This document shows, in pieces, positions 1-8,160 of a DNA stretch of 64,000 nt. Position 1 is the stretch's first letter, and each line of letters starts with the position of its first letter. The translations under genes were made by a program, and so were the position numbers. The DNA comes from Bacteroidetes bacterium UBA7674 (GTDB lineage: Bacteria; Bacteroidota; Bacteroidia; Chitinophagales; Chitinophagaceae). Under the pieces are notes generated by a model, which worked only from the letters and a program-made list of their open reading frames with translations, did no database searches and was not told where the DNA came from. The stretch lies in the NCBI GenBank assembly GCA_002483105.1, contig DLHG01000013.1, forward strand, positions 1 to 64,000, written 5' to 3'.

Positions 1-69
1 TTTTTTTTGTGCCTATACCTCAACGATACAATGAATACTAATTAGTAATTTAGTTGAACACACTATCTT

Positions 70-504
70 ATGAGCGTATCGATAAGATCGGCAACTAGTG
101 ACGACGCAAAAGCAATAGCGGATCTGTCACTTCAATTAGGATATTCTATTTCTGAAGTTGAGACCATCTCGAATATCCAATGGCTTAGTAAAAGCAAGCA
201 CGACATTATATACGTTGCAATTTTAGATAGCTCTGTAGTTGGCTGGATACATGTACTTTATTCCGTGAGAGTAGAATCAAAGCCTTTCTGCGAGATAGCA
301 GGATTGGTTGTTGACGAAACTGTAAGAGGTAATGGAATTGGTAGATCGCTTATTGAAGAAGCAATGGAATGGAGCAGGCATACATCTGCTGAAACTTTAA
401 GAGTAAGAACGAATATCATTCGCACTGAAGCACATAAGTTCTATGAAGGATTTGGTTTTACTCTTGGAAAGCAACAAAGAGTTTACGGAATATCACTTGT
501 ATAA
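70..504 (+). CDS. GNAT family N-acetyltransferase
   Basis: This is a single-domain acetyltransferase of 144 residues that would move an acetyl group from acetyl-CoA to an amine; the substrate cannot be told from sequence. The acetyl-CoA binding motif A is visible at about residues 81-95 (VDETVRGNGIGRSL, the R/Q-x-x-G-x-G/A loop), and the C-terminal half has the usual ARTNxxxxEAHKFYEGFGF-like end (about residues 115-133). The length is typical of the family. The ATG at 70 gives the complete fold. It is convergent with the next gene, the two stops lying about 10 bases apart. Its base composition is somewhat more AT-rich than the following genes. Confidence 0.9.
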   Translation: MSVSIRSATSDDAKAIADLSLQLGYSISEVETISNIQWLSKSKHDIIYVAILDSSVVGWIHVLYSVRVESKPFCEIAGLVVDETVRGNGIGRSLIEEAMEWSRHTSAETLRVRTNIIRTEAHKFYEGFGFTLGKQQRVYGISLV

Positions 505-514
505 TATGGCATAC

Positions 515-1156
515 TTAATACCTCTTCTTCCTGAAATCACCTCTCTTCCACGCCTGGAAGAATTCTCCCCATGCTATAGGGTCAAACAATTTCATATTCG
601 GCATCTGACCGTAGTAAAAAGATTTTTTGATCTGATCCTGCTGATACATAGCCTGGCTTTCACGTCCATCCCTGGGTAATGTATAGGCCAGTGCCCTCAT
701 TATGTAGTCTGAGGTATTCTTCCGCGCTAGTTCGTATTGGTCGTCAGGAATACGGTTGTTCCTGAATGCATAATCAAATTCTTCCCTGGTCATAAAGGGA
801 CGTATAATAGTTTCAGGAAGGTAGAATGTATCCTGTACCATTAATTGTATCACGGAATAATATTGGCCTTTCAAGTCATGTGGTATTGCAAAGTCCTTCT
901 GCCTGAATCCGAGTGAAGAAAACTGCAGCGTATCACCTTTATAGCATACAATAGAGAAGACACCTTTGTCGGAAGACTGGACACCGCGATTTTGATTTTT
1001 CACCACCACCACCGCAGGCACTGCACGCAGGCTATCAGCAGTCATTATTACACCATTTATCTGAATGATCCTGTCGTCAAGCAGCTGTGCTTTTACTGTA
1101 AAGCACAGAATACTCAATAGGAAAGTAATACTCAAACAACGGGCAAAAACGCTCAT
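515..1156 (-). CDS. secreted carboxypeptidase-regulatory-like domain protein
   Basis: The 213-residue product begins with a signal peptide (hydrophobic residues 8-22, cleavage after VKAQ) and should be exported. Residues about 30-110 resemble the carboxypeptidase D regulatory-like beta-sandwich found on many Bacteroidota surface proteins: a segment starting IQINGVIMTADS, a hydrophobic strand, then GDTLQFSSLGFR. The C-terminal half (about 115-213) is charged and aromatic and matches no domain I know. Function is unknown; a periplasmic or surface-associated role is inferred from the signal peptide. It stands alone, divergent from mrp. Confidence 0.75.
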   Translation of the reverse strand: MSVFARCLSITFLLSILCFTVKAQLLDDRIIQINGVIMTADSLRAVPAVVVVKNQNRGVQSSDKGVFSIVCYKGDTLQFSSLGFRQKDFAIPHDLKGQYYSVIQLMVQDTFYLPETIIRPFMTREEFDYAFRNNRIPDDQYELARKNTSDYIMRALAYTLPRDGRESQAMYQQDQIKKSFYYGQMPNMKLFDPIAWGEFFQAWKRGDFRKKRY

Positions 1157-1254
1157 ACGGTAAATTTAAGCTTTCTTGTAGTTTATTGGTCCGGTATCAA
1201 TAATATTAATGAAACTACAGGCTTATTTTATTTACAAAGAACGGTTGTATGGCG

Positions 1255-1262
1255 TATTTTTG
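1255..1262 (+). promoter_or_regulatory. predicted -7 element of the mrp promoter
   Basis: TATTTTTG matches the Bacteroidota -7 consensus TAnnTTTG exactly and lies 32 bases before the mrp ATG. I see no clear TTG at -33, so this is a motif match only. Confidence 0.45.
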
Positions 1263-1294
1263 CGGGGCTGATCAGCACTTTAACAAAGGTTTAT

Positions 1295-2395
1295 ATGATA
1301 ACGAAAGAAGCGGTATTGGAAGCATTAAGTAATGTGCAGGAGCCTGACTTAGGAAAGGATCTTGTCACGCTTAATATGGTGAAAGATGTTGAGGTTGATG
1401 GTAAGAAGATTTCTTTTACTGTGGTGCTTACTACTCCTGCCTGCCCGCTGAAAGAAATGATAGAGCGTGCCTGCGTTAACGCTATTCACCTGCTGGTAGA
1501 TAAGGAAGCGGAAGTTACTGTGAACCTAACCGCAAATGTAAATTCTAATCGTAAAGACAATAAGTCGGTACTTTCGGGTGTCAAAAATATTATTGTTGTA
1601 GCATCTGGTAAAGGTGGTGTTGGTAAATCTACTGTTGCTACAAATCTTGCTTTAGGCCTTGCACAGGAAGGTGCTTCTGTTGGCTTGCTTGATGCTGATA
1701 TATACGGACCATCTATTCCTATCATGTTGGGTATTCGCGATGAGCGTCCTAAGATGATGGAAGTAGAAGGTAAGGGAATGATAGTTCCGATGGAACGTTA
1801 TGGTATCAAAGCAATGTCTATCGGTTTGCTGATAGATGAAAAGCAAGCGGTAATGTGGAGAGGCCCAATGGCAACTTCCGCTTTAAAGCAATTCATCTCT
1901 GATGTCTATTGGGGCGAACTTGATTACCTGGTGATCGATTTACCACCGGGCACAGGTGATGTGCATCTTACTTTAGTGCAAACTGTACCTGTTACCGGTG
2001 CTGTTATTGTATCTACTCCGCAACCTGTAGCAGCAGCTGATGCGCGTAAAGCCATCATGATGTTCAAGCAACCGAATATCAATGTACCTATTCTCGGTGT
2101 GGTTGAGAACATGGCGTACTTTACTCCTGCAGAATTACCTGAGAATAAATATTACTTGTTCGGTAAAGGTGGTGCGAAGAAAATGGCCGAACAATTTGAG
2201 CTGCCTTTCCTTGCTGAGATACCATTGGTACAAAGCATTCGCGAAGGTGGTGACAAAGGTATTCCTGCAGTAATAGATGATGAACCAATAGCCAAAGCGG
2301 CATTCATTGACCTTGCACAGCAAGTAGCCCGTATGGTAGCTATGCGAAATGCCAATATGGAGCCGACTAAGATCCTTGAAATAAACGGACTCTAA
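1295..2395 (+). CDS. mrp: Mrp/ApbC family iron-sulfur cluster carrier ATPase
   Basis: A soluble P-loop ATPase of the Mrp/NBP35 family, which carries or inserts iron-sulfur clusters into apoproteins. Residues 1-80 form the MIP18/DUF59 domain, with the conserved cysteine in TTPACPLK (C50). Residues about 95-350 form the ParA-like ATPase domain, with the deviant Walker A GKGGVGKS at 105-112 and the switch segment YLVIDLPPGTGDVHL. Length (366) is normal for the DUF59-fused form. The CxxC pair that binds the bridging cluster in ApbC/Nbp35 is absent: after VVENMAYF the sequence reads TPAELPENKYY. The cluster ligands may therefore differ. It is transcribed alone. Confidence 0.93.
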   Translation: MITKEAVLEALSNVQEPDLGKDLVTLNMVKDVEVDGKKISFTVVLTTPACPLKEMIERACVNAIHLLVDKEAEVTVNLTANVNSNRKDNKSVLSGVKNIIVVASGKGGVGKSTVATNLALGLAQEGASVGLLDADIYGPSIPIMLGIRDERPKMMEVEGKGMIVPMERYGIKAMSIGLLIDEKQAVMWRGPMATSALKQFISDVYWGELDYLVIDLPPGTGDVHLTLVQTVPVTGAVIVSTPQPVAAADARKAIMMFKQPNINVPILGVVENMAYFTPAELPENKYYLFGKGGAKKMAEQFELPFLAEIPLVQSIREGGDKGIPAVIDDEPIAKAAFIDLAQQVARMVAMRNANMEPTKILEINGL

Positions 2396-2407
2396 TAGAT
2401 ATTGTCA

Positions 2408-4111
2408 TTAAGCCTTTCGTAAGAAGGGCTTAATTATTATGCTAAAAATGATCACCAACAAAGCCCCTATCACGTTCAGCCAAAGGAACGAGATGATATT
2501 TGCAAGGTATATCCCGATGATACACGCTTCGGTAAATATAGCAGCAATAAATACCGCTTCACCTTTTACTTTCTTCATATAGAACGCTACAAGGAAGATA
2601 CCTAGTATAGTTCCGTAAAATAACGATCCCAGTATATTTACCGCCTCTATCAAAGACCCCATCTTGGTGGCAAACATCGCTACACCTATACAGAATATCC
2701 CCCACAGCAGTGTGTGCATCCTCCCGATACTTAATTGCTTTTTCTCACTGAGTACTTTTTTATTGCCCAGTAGTTGTATATCCATCATGGAGGAAGATGC
2801 CAGCGAATTAAGCGCAGCTGATATAGAACCCCACGACGCCAGGATGATCACCGCGAAAAGCAGTCCCACCAAGCCTTTTGGTAACGTGTGCTTTACAAAG
2901 TATAAGAAGATATAATTGGTGTCACTTTCATCCGCGCTGTATTTTCCATCCACAATTTTTTCCTGCACTTCGGTACGCAGGCTAGCCAATTGCTTTTGTG
3001 TGTTCTTCAGATTACCGACCTCTGATGGTATAGCAGCTTCAAATCCGTTCTTCCTGTAAATGGTGATGCTGTTTACGATGCGTTGCTGTTCTTGTTGCAG
3101 TCGCTGCGATTTCTCTTCCATCGCCGACACATATGCAGGCTCACCTTTTTTAAGCCGCTCATAAGCACCATCATTAAAATTCAATGGTGCAGGCTGAAAG
3201 CTGTAAAGTGCAAATAATAAGGCGCCTATCAGCAGTATCATAAACTGCATCGGTATTTTTACTATGCCGTTCATCAACAGCCCCATCTTGCTTTCCTTAT
3301 CATCTTTCCCCGACAGGTATCTACCCACCTGGCTCTGGTCTGTACCAAAGTAGGAGAGTGCAAGAAAGAAGCCACCAATGATCCCACTCCATATATTGTA
3401 CTTATCCTGCCAGTCAAATAGTCCCTTATCCAGGTCTATCCCGCTGGTGATGACATTCAGCTTGCCACTTTTTCCCGCTATAAATAGGGCATCACTGAGG
3501 CCTACACCTTCCGGCAGTTTATCTACTACCAGGTAACCTGCAATAGCCATCGCTGAAAGGATGATAAGAAATTGCAACTTCTGTGTATGCGCAATGGCTT
3601 TCGCACCGCCGGTAAATGTATAGATGATGAGCAGTCCACCGGTTATTATATTGGCGAGGTAAATATTCCAACCAAGAATAGATGAGAGGATAATAGCAGG
3701 TGCATAAATACTGATACCCGTTGATAGCCCTCGTGACAAGAGGAAAAGAAATGCAGTCAGTAACCTCGTTTTTCGGTCGAACCGCTGTTCCAGGTATTCA
3801 TAAGCCGTGATCACATTCAGCTTACGGAAAATAGGAATGAAGGTTACCGATATCACTACCATAGCTATCGGCAGGCCGAAGTAGTACTGCACAAAGCGCA
3901 TACCATCGGTATATGCCTGGCCGGGAGCTGATAGGAAAGTAATAGCACTGGCCTGTGTCGCCATAACGCCCAGCAGCACGACATACCATGGCATTTGCCT
4001 ATCGGCCAGCAAGTATGAATTGACACCATCCTGCTTACGGCCTTTGTACACGCCGTAAGCTATAATGATAGCTAATGTGAAAAGCAGTATGAGCCAGTCG
4101 GGTGTACTCAT
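2408..4111 (-). CDS. sodium:solute symporter family transporter
   Basis: An integral membrane transporter of the solute:sodium symporter (SSS) family, with about 13-14 hydrophobic helices over 567 residues. Family features include the N-terminal YLLADRQMPWYVVLLGV segment and the TM-rich core with AYEYLEQRFDRKTR. A hydrophilic, coiled-coil-like insertion at about residues 310-400 (rich in E, Q and K) interrupts the helices. The substrate is not evident; since the gene follows a secreted PIG-L deacetylase, a sugar or deacetylated product is a reasonable guess. Its ATG overlaps the stop of the preceding 34-codon gene (ATGA), which points to translational coupling. It is the last gene of the operon and converges on mrp. 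Confidence 0.9.
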   Translation of the reverse strand: MSTPDWLILLFTLAIIIAYGVYKGRKQDGVNSYLLADRQMPWYVVLLGVMATQASAITFLSAPGQAYTDGMRFVQYYFGLPIAMVVISVTFIPIFRKLNVITAYEYLEQRFDRKTRLLTAFLFLLSRGLSTGISIYAPAIILSSILGWNIYLANIITGGLLIIYTFTGGAKAIAHTQKLQFLIILSAMAIAGYLVVDKLPEGVGLSDALFIAGKSGKLNVITSGIDLDKGLFDWQDKYNIWSGIIGGFFLALSYFGTDQSQVGRYLSGKDDKESKMGLLMNGIVKIPMQFMILLIGALLFALYSFQPAPLNFNDGAYERLKKGEPAYVSAMEEKSQRLQQEQQRIVNSITIYRKNGFEAAIPSEVGNLKNTQKQLASLRTEVQEKIVDGKYSADESDTNYIFLYFVKHTLPKGLVGLLFAVIILASWGSISAALNSLASSSMMDIQLLGNKKVLSEKKQLSIGRMHTLLWGIFCIGVAMFATKMGSLIEAVNILGSLFYGTILGIFLVAFYMKKVKGEAVFIAAIFTEACIIGIYLANIISFLWLNVIGALLVIIFSIIIKPFLRKA

Positions 4112-4212
4112 GCCCAGTGTTGAGTGAACAGGTAATAGAAAACAATTTGTATCACCAGTATGCCAATAACTATCGCATACCAGTTATTCCACTTCACCTT
4201 ACTTTCGCTCAT
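4108..4212 (-). CDS. 34-residue single-pass membrane protein coupled to the symporter
   Basis: This small frame reads from ATG at 4212 to TGA at 4108-4110. The product starts MSESKVKWNNWYAIVIGILV, with a basic/aromatic N-terminus, one hydrophobic helix (about residues 11-29) and the end TQHWA. The stop overlaps the symporter start as ATGA, and the gene lies 13 bases after the deacetylase stop, so all three genes look like one transcript. Some SSS carriers have a small membrane partner encoded immediately upstream (YjcH with ActP, YhdT with PanF); this one is shorter and not clearly homologous. A role in symporter assembly or regulation is inferred from position. Confidence 0.7.
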   Translation of the reverse strand: MSESKVKWNNWYAIVIGILVIQIVFYYLFTQHWA

Positions 4213-4225
4213 AGGCCATAGAGTT

Positions 4226-6679
4226 TTAATTACCGACAGACAACATATTCATCAGCAACCTGATAGCACCATTATTCCCTGCAGGCAACTGCCTGAAGAA
4301 TGATAATGAAGTATAAATGTAATGCCCTTTACCATAGGGTGCATACAAGGTACTTCCTTTCAGTGGTTGTTCTTTAGTATCGTTCATCTGGAAGATGGCC
4401 TGGTACTGGTCATCCCAGGTTATAGGGAAATATAAACCCCTTTCCTGAACCCATCCTTTAAAGTCGTCTTCTGTTATCTTATTCGGATAGGTAAGCAGCC
4501 TGTGCTCAGGATTGAGGAATGTTACTGTTGCATCTTCTTCTGTTACACGCTTATCCGATAGTTTAATAGGATAAGGCCCAACTCCCGTTGTTGACATGTC
4601 CTGCAGTGTATTATACTGCATCACCAGCGTCCCGCCGTTTTCTGCGTATTGTAATAAATGTCCCATCCACTGCGCCATGCGCTTCTCCGTATTCACTGCA
4701 CGTATCCCGGTAATGATCGCGTCATATTGTTTCAGCTTGCCCGCTTCCATATCGGCATCGGTCAGTACATCTACAGTAAGGCCTGCATCTTTTAATATCG
4801 ATGCGATATTATCGCCCGCACCTTCTACATAACCTATCTTTCTGGCCGTTACTTTCCAGTTGTTCCTCGCTACTTTAGCAAATGGTGCTTTAAAATATTG
4901 CAGGGTAGGGATGTGGTTATATTGGATAGTAGTCTGAGCCCTGGCATAGCTTTTTTCCCCTACCATTATCATCGCTGAAAGAAAGAAGCCTATCCTTCCC
5001 ACTTTGTCAGCATCTATGTTTATCGGGATAATCACTTCTTTACCAGCTTTCAGGTTCATTGGTGATGATTTGTAGATCAGAGCACGTTCACTGATCGTTA
5101 CGATCGCATTGCTGATATCTTTATTCGGTAGTACACGAATTTTTGTCCTCAGTGAGCCGTCCGGTTCTGTTACTATCAGTGGTGAAGTGAAGCTTAAGGT
5201 CACGTCAGGTACAATTCTCAAGGCTTCTATCACATCACCTCTTGTGGGGTCCAGCTTTTTGTAAGAGAGTGGTACATTAATGTCAAATGTTTCTTCGCCT
5301 ATCTGCATGACTACTTTTACATTCAGGCTATTTGGTGCCTCAGGTAGGCCAAGCAATGTATCGTAAGGGATGATATAGTTTCCTTTGTCAAGACTTGTAC
5401 TTACAAGCCAGTAAGGTTCTGTAGGGCCAACATTGGCCGGTATGGTAATGTCGTGGTCGATGGTGATGAGTGAGTCAGACTTGAATTTTACAGTAGTGTT
5501 AGATACATCATTGTTCAGCCAGTCTATAGACTTAATGCTGGTAGGCAACCCTGCTCTTGATATGATCTTGAGTGTGAAAGGTAGCGTGGTACCGGCAACC
5601 GTTGTCGGTTGCTTCGTATATACTTCAGCCATAAATCCACTACAATGCAGTATGATAGTCTCTATCTCGGCAAGTTTCTGTTTGCGCCAGAATTCATTCG
5701 TTACCTTCTTAATATCTTTTCTTAACGCAAGTAATGCGGGCAATGATCTTTCCGGGCGCTTGAAGCTGAATTCATCCAGTATCACTTCTATCTTCTTATC
5801 TATATCAGGCCGGTCCACCCTGTTCCAGGTAATGTCTATACCATCAAACAATGAGTTGCTCATTTCATCGCCTGCTACAAGGTCAAAGTATTCTGTCTGT
5901 ACGCCCGGTATGCTGGGTGTACCCGCCCCCTGGCTGCGATGAATGCTACGACTTTGCCCGGCAAGCTCACCATATCCTATACCCAGCAGCGGACTGAATT
6001 GCCCGGTTTCCAGCTTGAACATATCTTCAGTGATTGTGTTCCTGTTACCAAACTTGAATGCATTGAAGAGGAGACGCTTAGGTTGCCATGCTTTATAGTA
6101 AGTAAGTTGTTCTTTATACTTGTCTTTTTTGCCTGCGGCTAAAAATGCCTTTTTTGCTATCACTGCCGATGCCGCGTGTTGCCCATGTCCTGCATCTGCG
6201 GTAGGAGGGAAACGGCATATCACCACATCAGGGCGGAACTTACGCATCACCCAAACTACGTCGCCAGTTATCAGGTCGGGGTTCCAGTGATTGAATGTCT
6301 CTTCCGAAGTTTTTGAAAAACCAAAGTCTACAGCGCGGGTAAAGAATTGTTCTGCACCATCCAGCTTGCGCGCTTCCATCAGCTCATGCGTGCGTATCAT
6401 CCCCAACGCTTCATCTTTTTCACTGCCAATGATGTTTTGTCCACCATCGCCGCGCGTAAGAGAAAGGTATGCGGTACGGATATGCTGATCGTTCACCAGC
6501 CACGCCAACAGTCGGGTATTCTCATCATCCGGGTGAGCAGCTACATATAGCACACTAGCCAGGTTTTGCAACTGGGAGATCTCATGGTATATCTGTGCGG
6601 AAGTAGCAGGCTTTACCTGCTGCGATCGGCTGCCTGTAACACAGAGCAATAAAGATATAGATAGTAATAATTTACGCAT
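4226..6679 (-). CDS. secreted PIG-L/LmbE family deacetylase, large form
   Basis: A zinc-dependent N-deacetylase of the PIG-L/LmbE superfamily, which removes acetyl groups from N-acetylated sugars or related amides. I start it at the ATG at 6679 because that gives a clean signal peptide (MRKLLLSISLLLCVTG); a longer frame adds a non-signal tail. Zinc motif HPDDE is at about residues 49-53, followed by RGDGGQN, then R-x-x-E-L, and the second histidine motif AGHGQH. After the catalytic domain (to about 290) come beta-rich NEW3-like repeats, and the last 200 residues look like a glutamine-amidotransferase-like fold. The protein (about 817 residues) is likely periplasmic or surface-bound. It heads an operon with a small membrane protein and a sodium symporter, suggesting release and uptake of a deacetylated product. 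Confidence 0.88.
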   Translation of the reverse strand: MRKLLLSISLLLCVTGSRSQQVKPATSAQIYHEISQLQNLASVLYVAAHPDDENTRLLAWLVNDQHIRTAYLSLTRGDGGQNIIGSEKDEALGMIRTHELMEARKLDGAEQFFTRAVDFGFSKTSEETFNHWNPDLITGDVVWVMRKFRPDVVICRFPPTADAGHGQHAASAVIAKKAFLAAGKKDKYKEQLTYYKAWQPKRLLFNAFKFGNRNTITEDMFKLETGQFSPLLGIGYGELAGQSRSIHRSQGAGTPSIPGVQTEYFDLVAGDEMSNSLFDGIDITWNRVDRPDIDKKIEVILDEFSFKRPERSLPALLALRKDIKKVTNEFWRKQKLAEIETIILHCSGFMAEVYTKQPTTVAGTTLPFTLKIISRAGLPTSIKSIDWLNNDVSNTTVKFKSDSLITIDHDITIPANVGPTEPYWLVSTSLDKGNYIIPYDTLLGLPEAPNSLNVKVVMQIGEETFDINVPLSYKKLDPTRGDVIEALRIVPDVTLSFTSPLIVTEPDGSLRTKIRVLPNKDISNAIVTISERALIYKSSPMNLKAGKEVIIPINIDADKVGRIGFFLSAMIMVGEKSYARAQTTIQYNHIPTLQYFKAPFAKVARNNWKVTARKIGYVEGAGDNIASILKDAGLTVDVLTDADMEAGKLKQYDAIITGIRAVNTEKRMAQWMGHLLQYAENGGTLVMQYNTLQDMSTTGVGPYPIKLSDKRVTEEDATVTFLNPEHRLLTYPNKITEDDFKGWVQERGLYFPITWDDQYQAIFQMNDTKEQPLKGSTLYAPYGKGHYIYTSLSFFRQLPAGNNGAIRLLMNMLSVGN

Positions 6680-6692
6680 GGTATTGGAAATG

Positions 6693-6726
6693 TTACACCC
6701 GCAATGTGGTAGCATTGCGGGTGTAA
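6693..6726. other. perfect 14-bp inverted repeat between DUF2911 and PIG-L genes
   Basis: Arms TTACACCCGCAATG and CATTGCGGGTGTAA are perfectly complementary around a 6-base loop. The hairpin lies 3' of the DUF2911 gene and ends 13 bases before the PIG-L start. There is no long T-run after it on the minus strand, so it could be a weak terminator, an mRNA stability element or an operator. Confidence 0.6.
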
Positions 6727-6762
6727 ATATAAAGAAGTCTGAGTGCTTATATCGGGGGATAT

Positions 6763-7611
6763 TTACTCTAATTCGTTGATGATCTTCATATTAACGCGCT
6801 TGTATTCCGCTTCGCTAGGTGTGCCTTTGGCCACTTCTATTGATTTGTAAGCAGCAGCTACAGCCTCATCCACCATATCCAGCTTTTGAGCTATACGCGC
6901 CTTCAGGTAATACATATAGTAAGCCTTAGGATTATCCTTGATAGCCCTGTTCACATATTCATATGCTTTATCAAGGTTCTCGTTACGCTCGTTGTAGTAG
7001 TTTGCTACCTGGAAGTAAGGAGCGTCCTTTTTGCCATTCAATGCTTTCTTAATGTTCTTAGCTATTTCGGCCGCATTATCTGCTTCTATCGGAATCACAA
7101 CTTTAGTGTATTCCCATGTCATTTCCAGGTTGCACTTATCATAGCTGATGTTAGTGAACTGCATGGTGTAGGTTTCCACTTTGTTGGTCAGGTAGTAAGA
7201 CGGTGCTTTAAAGCGAGCTACATCTTTGCTCTTATCATAACCTGTAGTACCCCAGTTGCCTGTGCTTGAGTTCAGGATGATTGTCCAGTCACCTTCGCTC
7301 GGAACTGAGTATAAAGAGTATTCACCGGCAGGTATTTCTTTACCGCCTACTATCACGTCTTCACTGAATTTTATTTTGGTATTGCTGTTCGCACCTGTAC
7401 GCCAGTTAGCGCCATAAGGTACCAGTTCGCCAAATACTTTACGTCCTCTTGCAGAAGGGCGGCTATAAGACAGCTCAACAGAACCTGTAGAGAAGTCTTG
7501 CGTTATTTTAGTAGAGGTACTGAGGGCCGGAAGTTTTAGTGTAGGTTTTTGTTGTGCTTCTACACTTACCGTGGCAGCTATTAATAATGCTGATAAAATA
7601 AATCTTTTCAT
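6763..7611 (-). CDS. secreted DUF2911 domain protein
   Basis: A 282-residue exported protein with a signal peptide (residues 1-19, ending VSVEAQ). Residues about 25-170 carry the DUF2911 signature: LPALSTSTKITQDFSTG, YSRPSARGRKVFG, LVPYGANWRTGAN and IPAGEYSLYSVP. Residues about 190-280 are helical and look like two or three TPR-type repeats (NLDKAYEYVNRAIKDNPKAY). DUF2911 proteins are common in Bacteroidota but their biochemical role is not established. The gene is transcribed toward the PIG-L operon with a strong hairpin between them. Confidence 0.88.
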   Translation of the reverse strand: MKRFILSALLIAATVSVEAQQKPTLKLPALSTSTKITQDFSTGSVELSYSRPSARGRKVFGELVPYGANWRTGANSNTKIKFSEDVIVGGKEIPAGEYSLYSVPSEGDWTIILNSSTGNWGTTGYDKSKDVARFKAPSYYLTNKVETYTMQFTNISYDKCNLEMTWEYTKVVIPIEADNAAEIAKNIKKALNGKKDAPYFQVANYYNERNENLDKAYEYVNRAIKDNPKAYYMYYLKARIAQKLDMVDEAVAAAYKSIEVAKGTPSEAEYKRVNMKIINELE

Positions 7612-7795
7612 CCTATGTGTGGTTTTTGAGATAGGACGTAAATATAATGACTATCTGTGGAGAATGTGTGTTTGTACATTAGTTTATCCCTATCGGGCGA
7701 TAGAGGAGCGTATTCTATGCTTTTTATTGATTTATAATCGATTGACCGTTATTGCTTTTCCATTTTGCCCCCCTTCCTGTTTTTATGATGGGCAT

Positions 7796-8080
7796 TCCCC
7801 CTTCAGGGGACTGGGTTGTTGACTCGCGCAGAAGTAGTTGCAACAATAATTTTTGTCCCCTCCTGTTTTTAGGAGGGGACGCTTGCGCACATGTTGCTCG
7901 TCCGTGCTATGTTCCTCTTTGCGAGTCAACCACCCCGCCTTCGGCACCCCTCCTAAAAACAGGAGGGGACGCTTACGCACGTGTTATTAATGTAAGCATC
8001 ACTTGCTTTCGTGAGTCAACCACCCCGTTCCAACCTAAGGTAGGGACACCCCTCCTAAAAACATGAGTAGACGCTTGCGC
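7796..8080. repeat. cluster of four modular GACTCGC-type intergenic repeats
   Basis: Four copies of the dispersed element described in the findings sit head to tail here. One is in plus orientation (about 7796-7830, CCCCCTTCAGGGG then TTGACTCGCG). One is a bare hairpin (7858-7883, CCCCTCCTGTTTTTAGGAGG). Two are inverted (7921-7980 and 8011-8080), each reading GAGTCAACCACCCCG, a short spacer, then CCCCTCCTAAAAACA; the last copy is decayed. The short motif GACGCTT(G/A)CGCAC follows three of them. Apart from these repeats the 7612-8100 gap has no recognisable gene. Confidence 0.75.
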
Positions 8081-8102
8081 ACGTTTTGTATAATAGCTTC
8101 GC

Positions 8103-8136
8103 AAAAAAAACACCCACTGCATCTGCAGCGGGTGTT
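8103..8136 (-). terminator. rho-independent terminator of the OmpA-like gene
   Basis: The stem CACCCACTGCA/TGCAGCGGGTG (one mismatch) is followed on the minus strand by eight T residues. It lies about 25 bases after the stop of the gene ending at 8161. Confidence 0.85.
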
Positions 8137-8160
8137 TCTTATTATGTTCATTTTAGTATT

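Noticed and set aside
443..679. A 78-codon plus-strand frame overlapping the GNAT gene's end
   Set aside because: It overlaps two better-supported genes and has no recognisable product.
7571..8066. Two frames of 83 and 104 codons in the 7.6-8.1 kb gap
   Set aside because: Their translations consist of dispersed repeat sequence and they overlap each other and the DUF2911 start.
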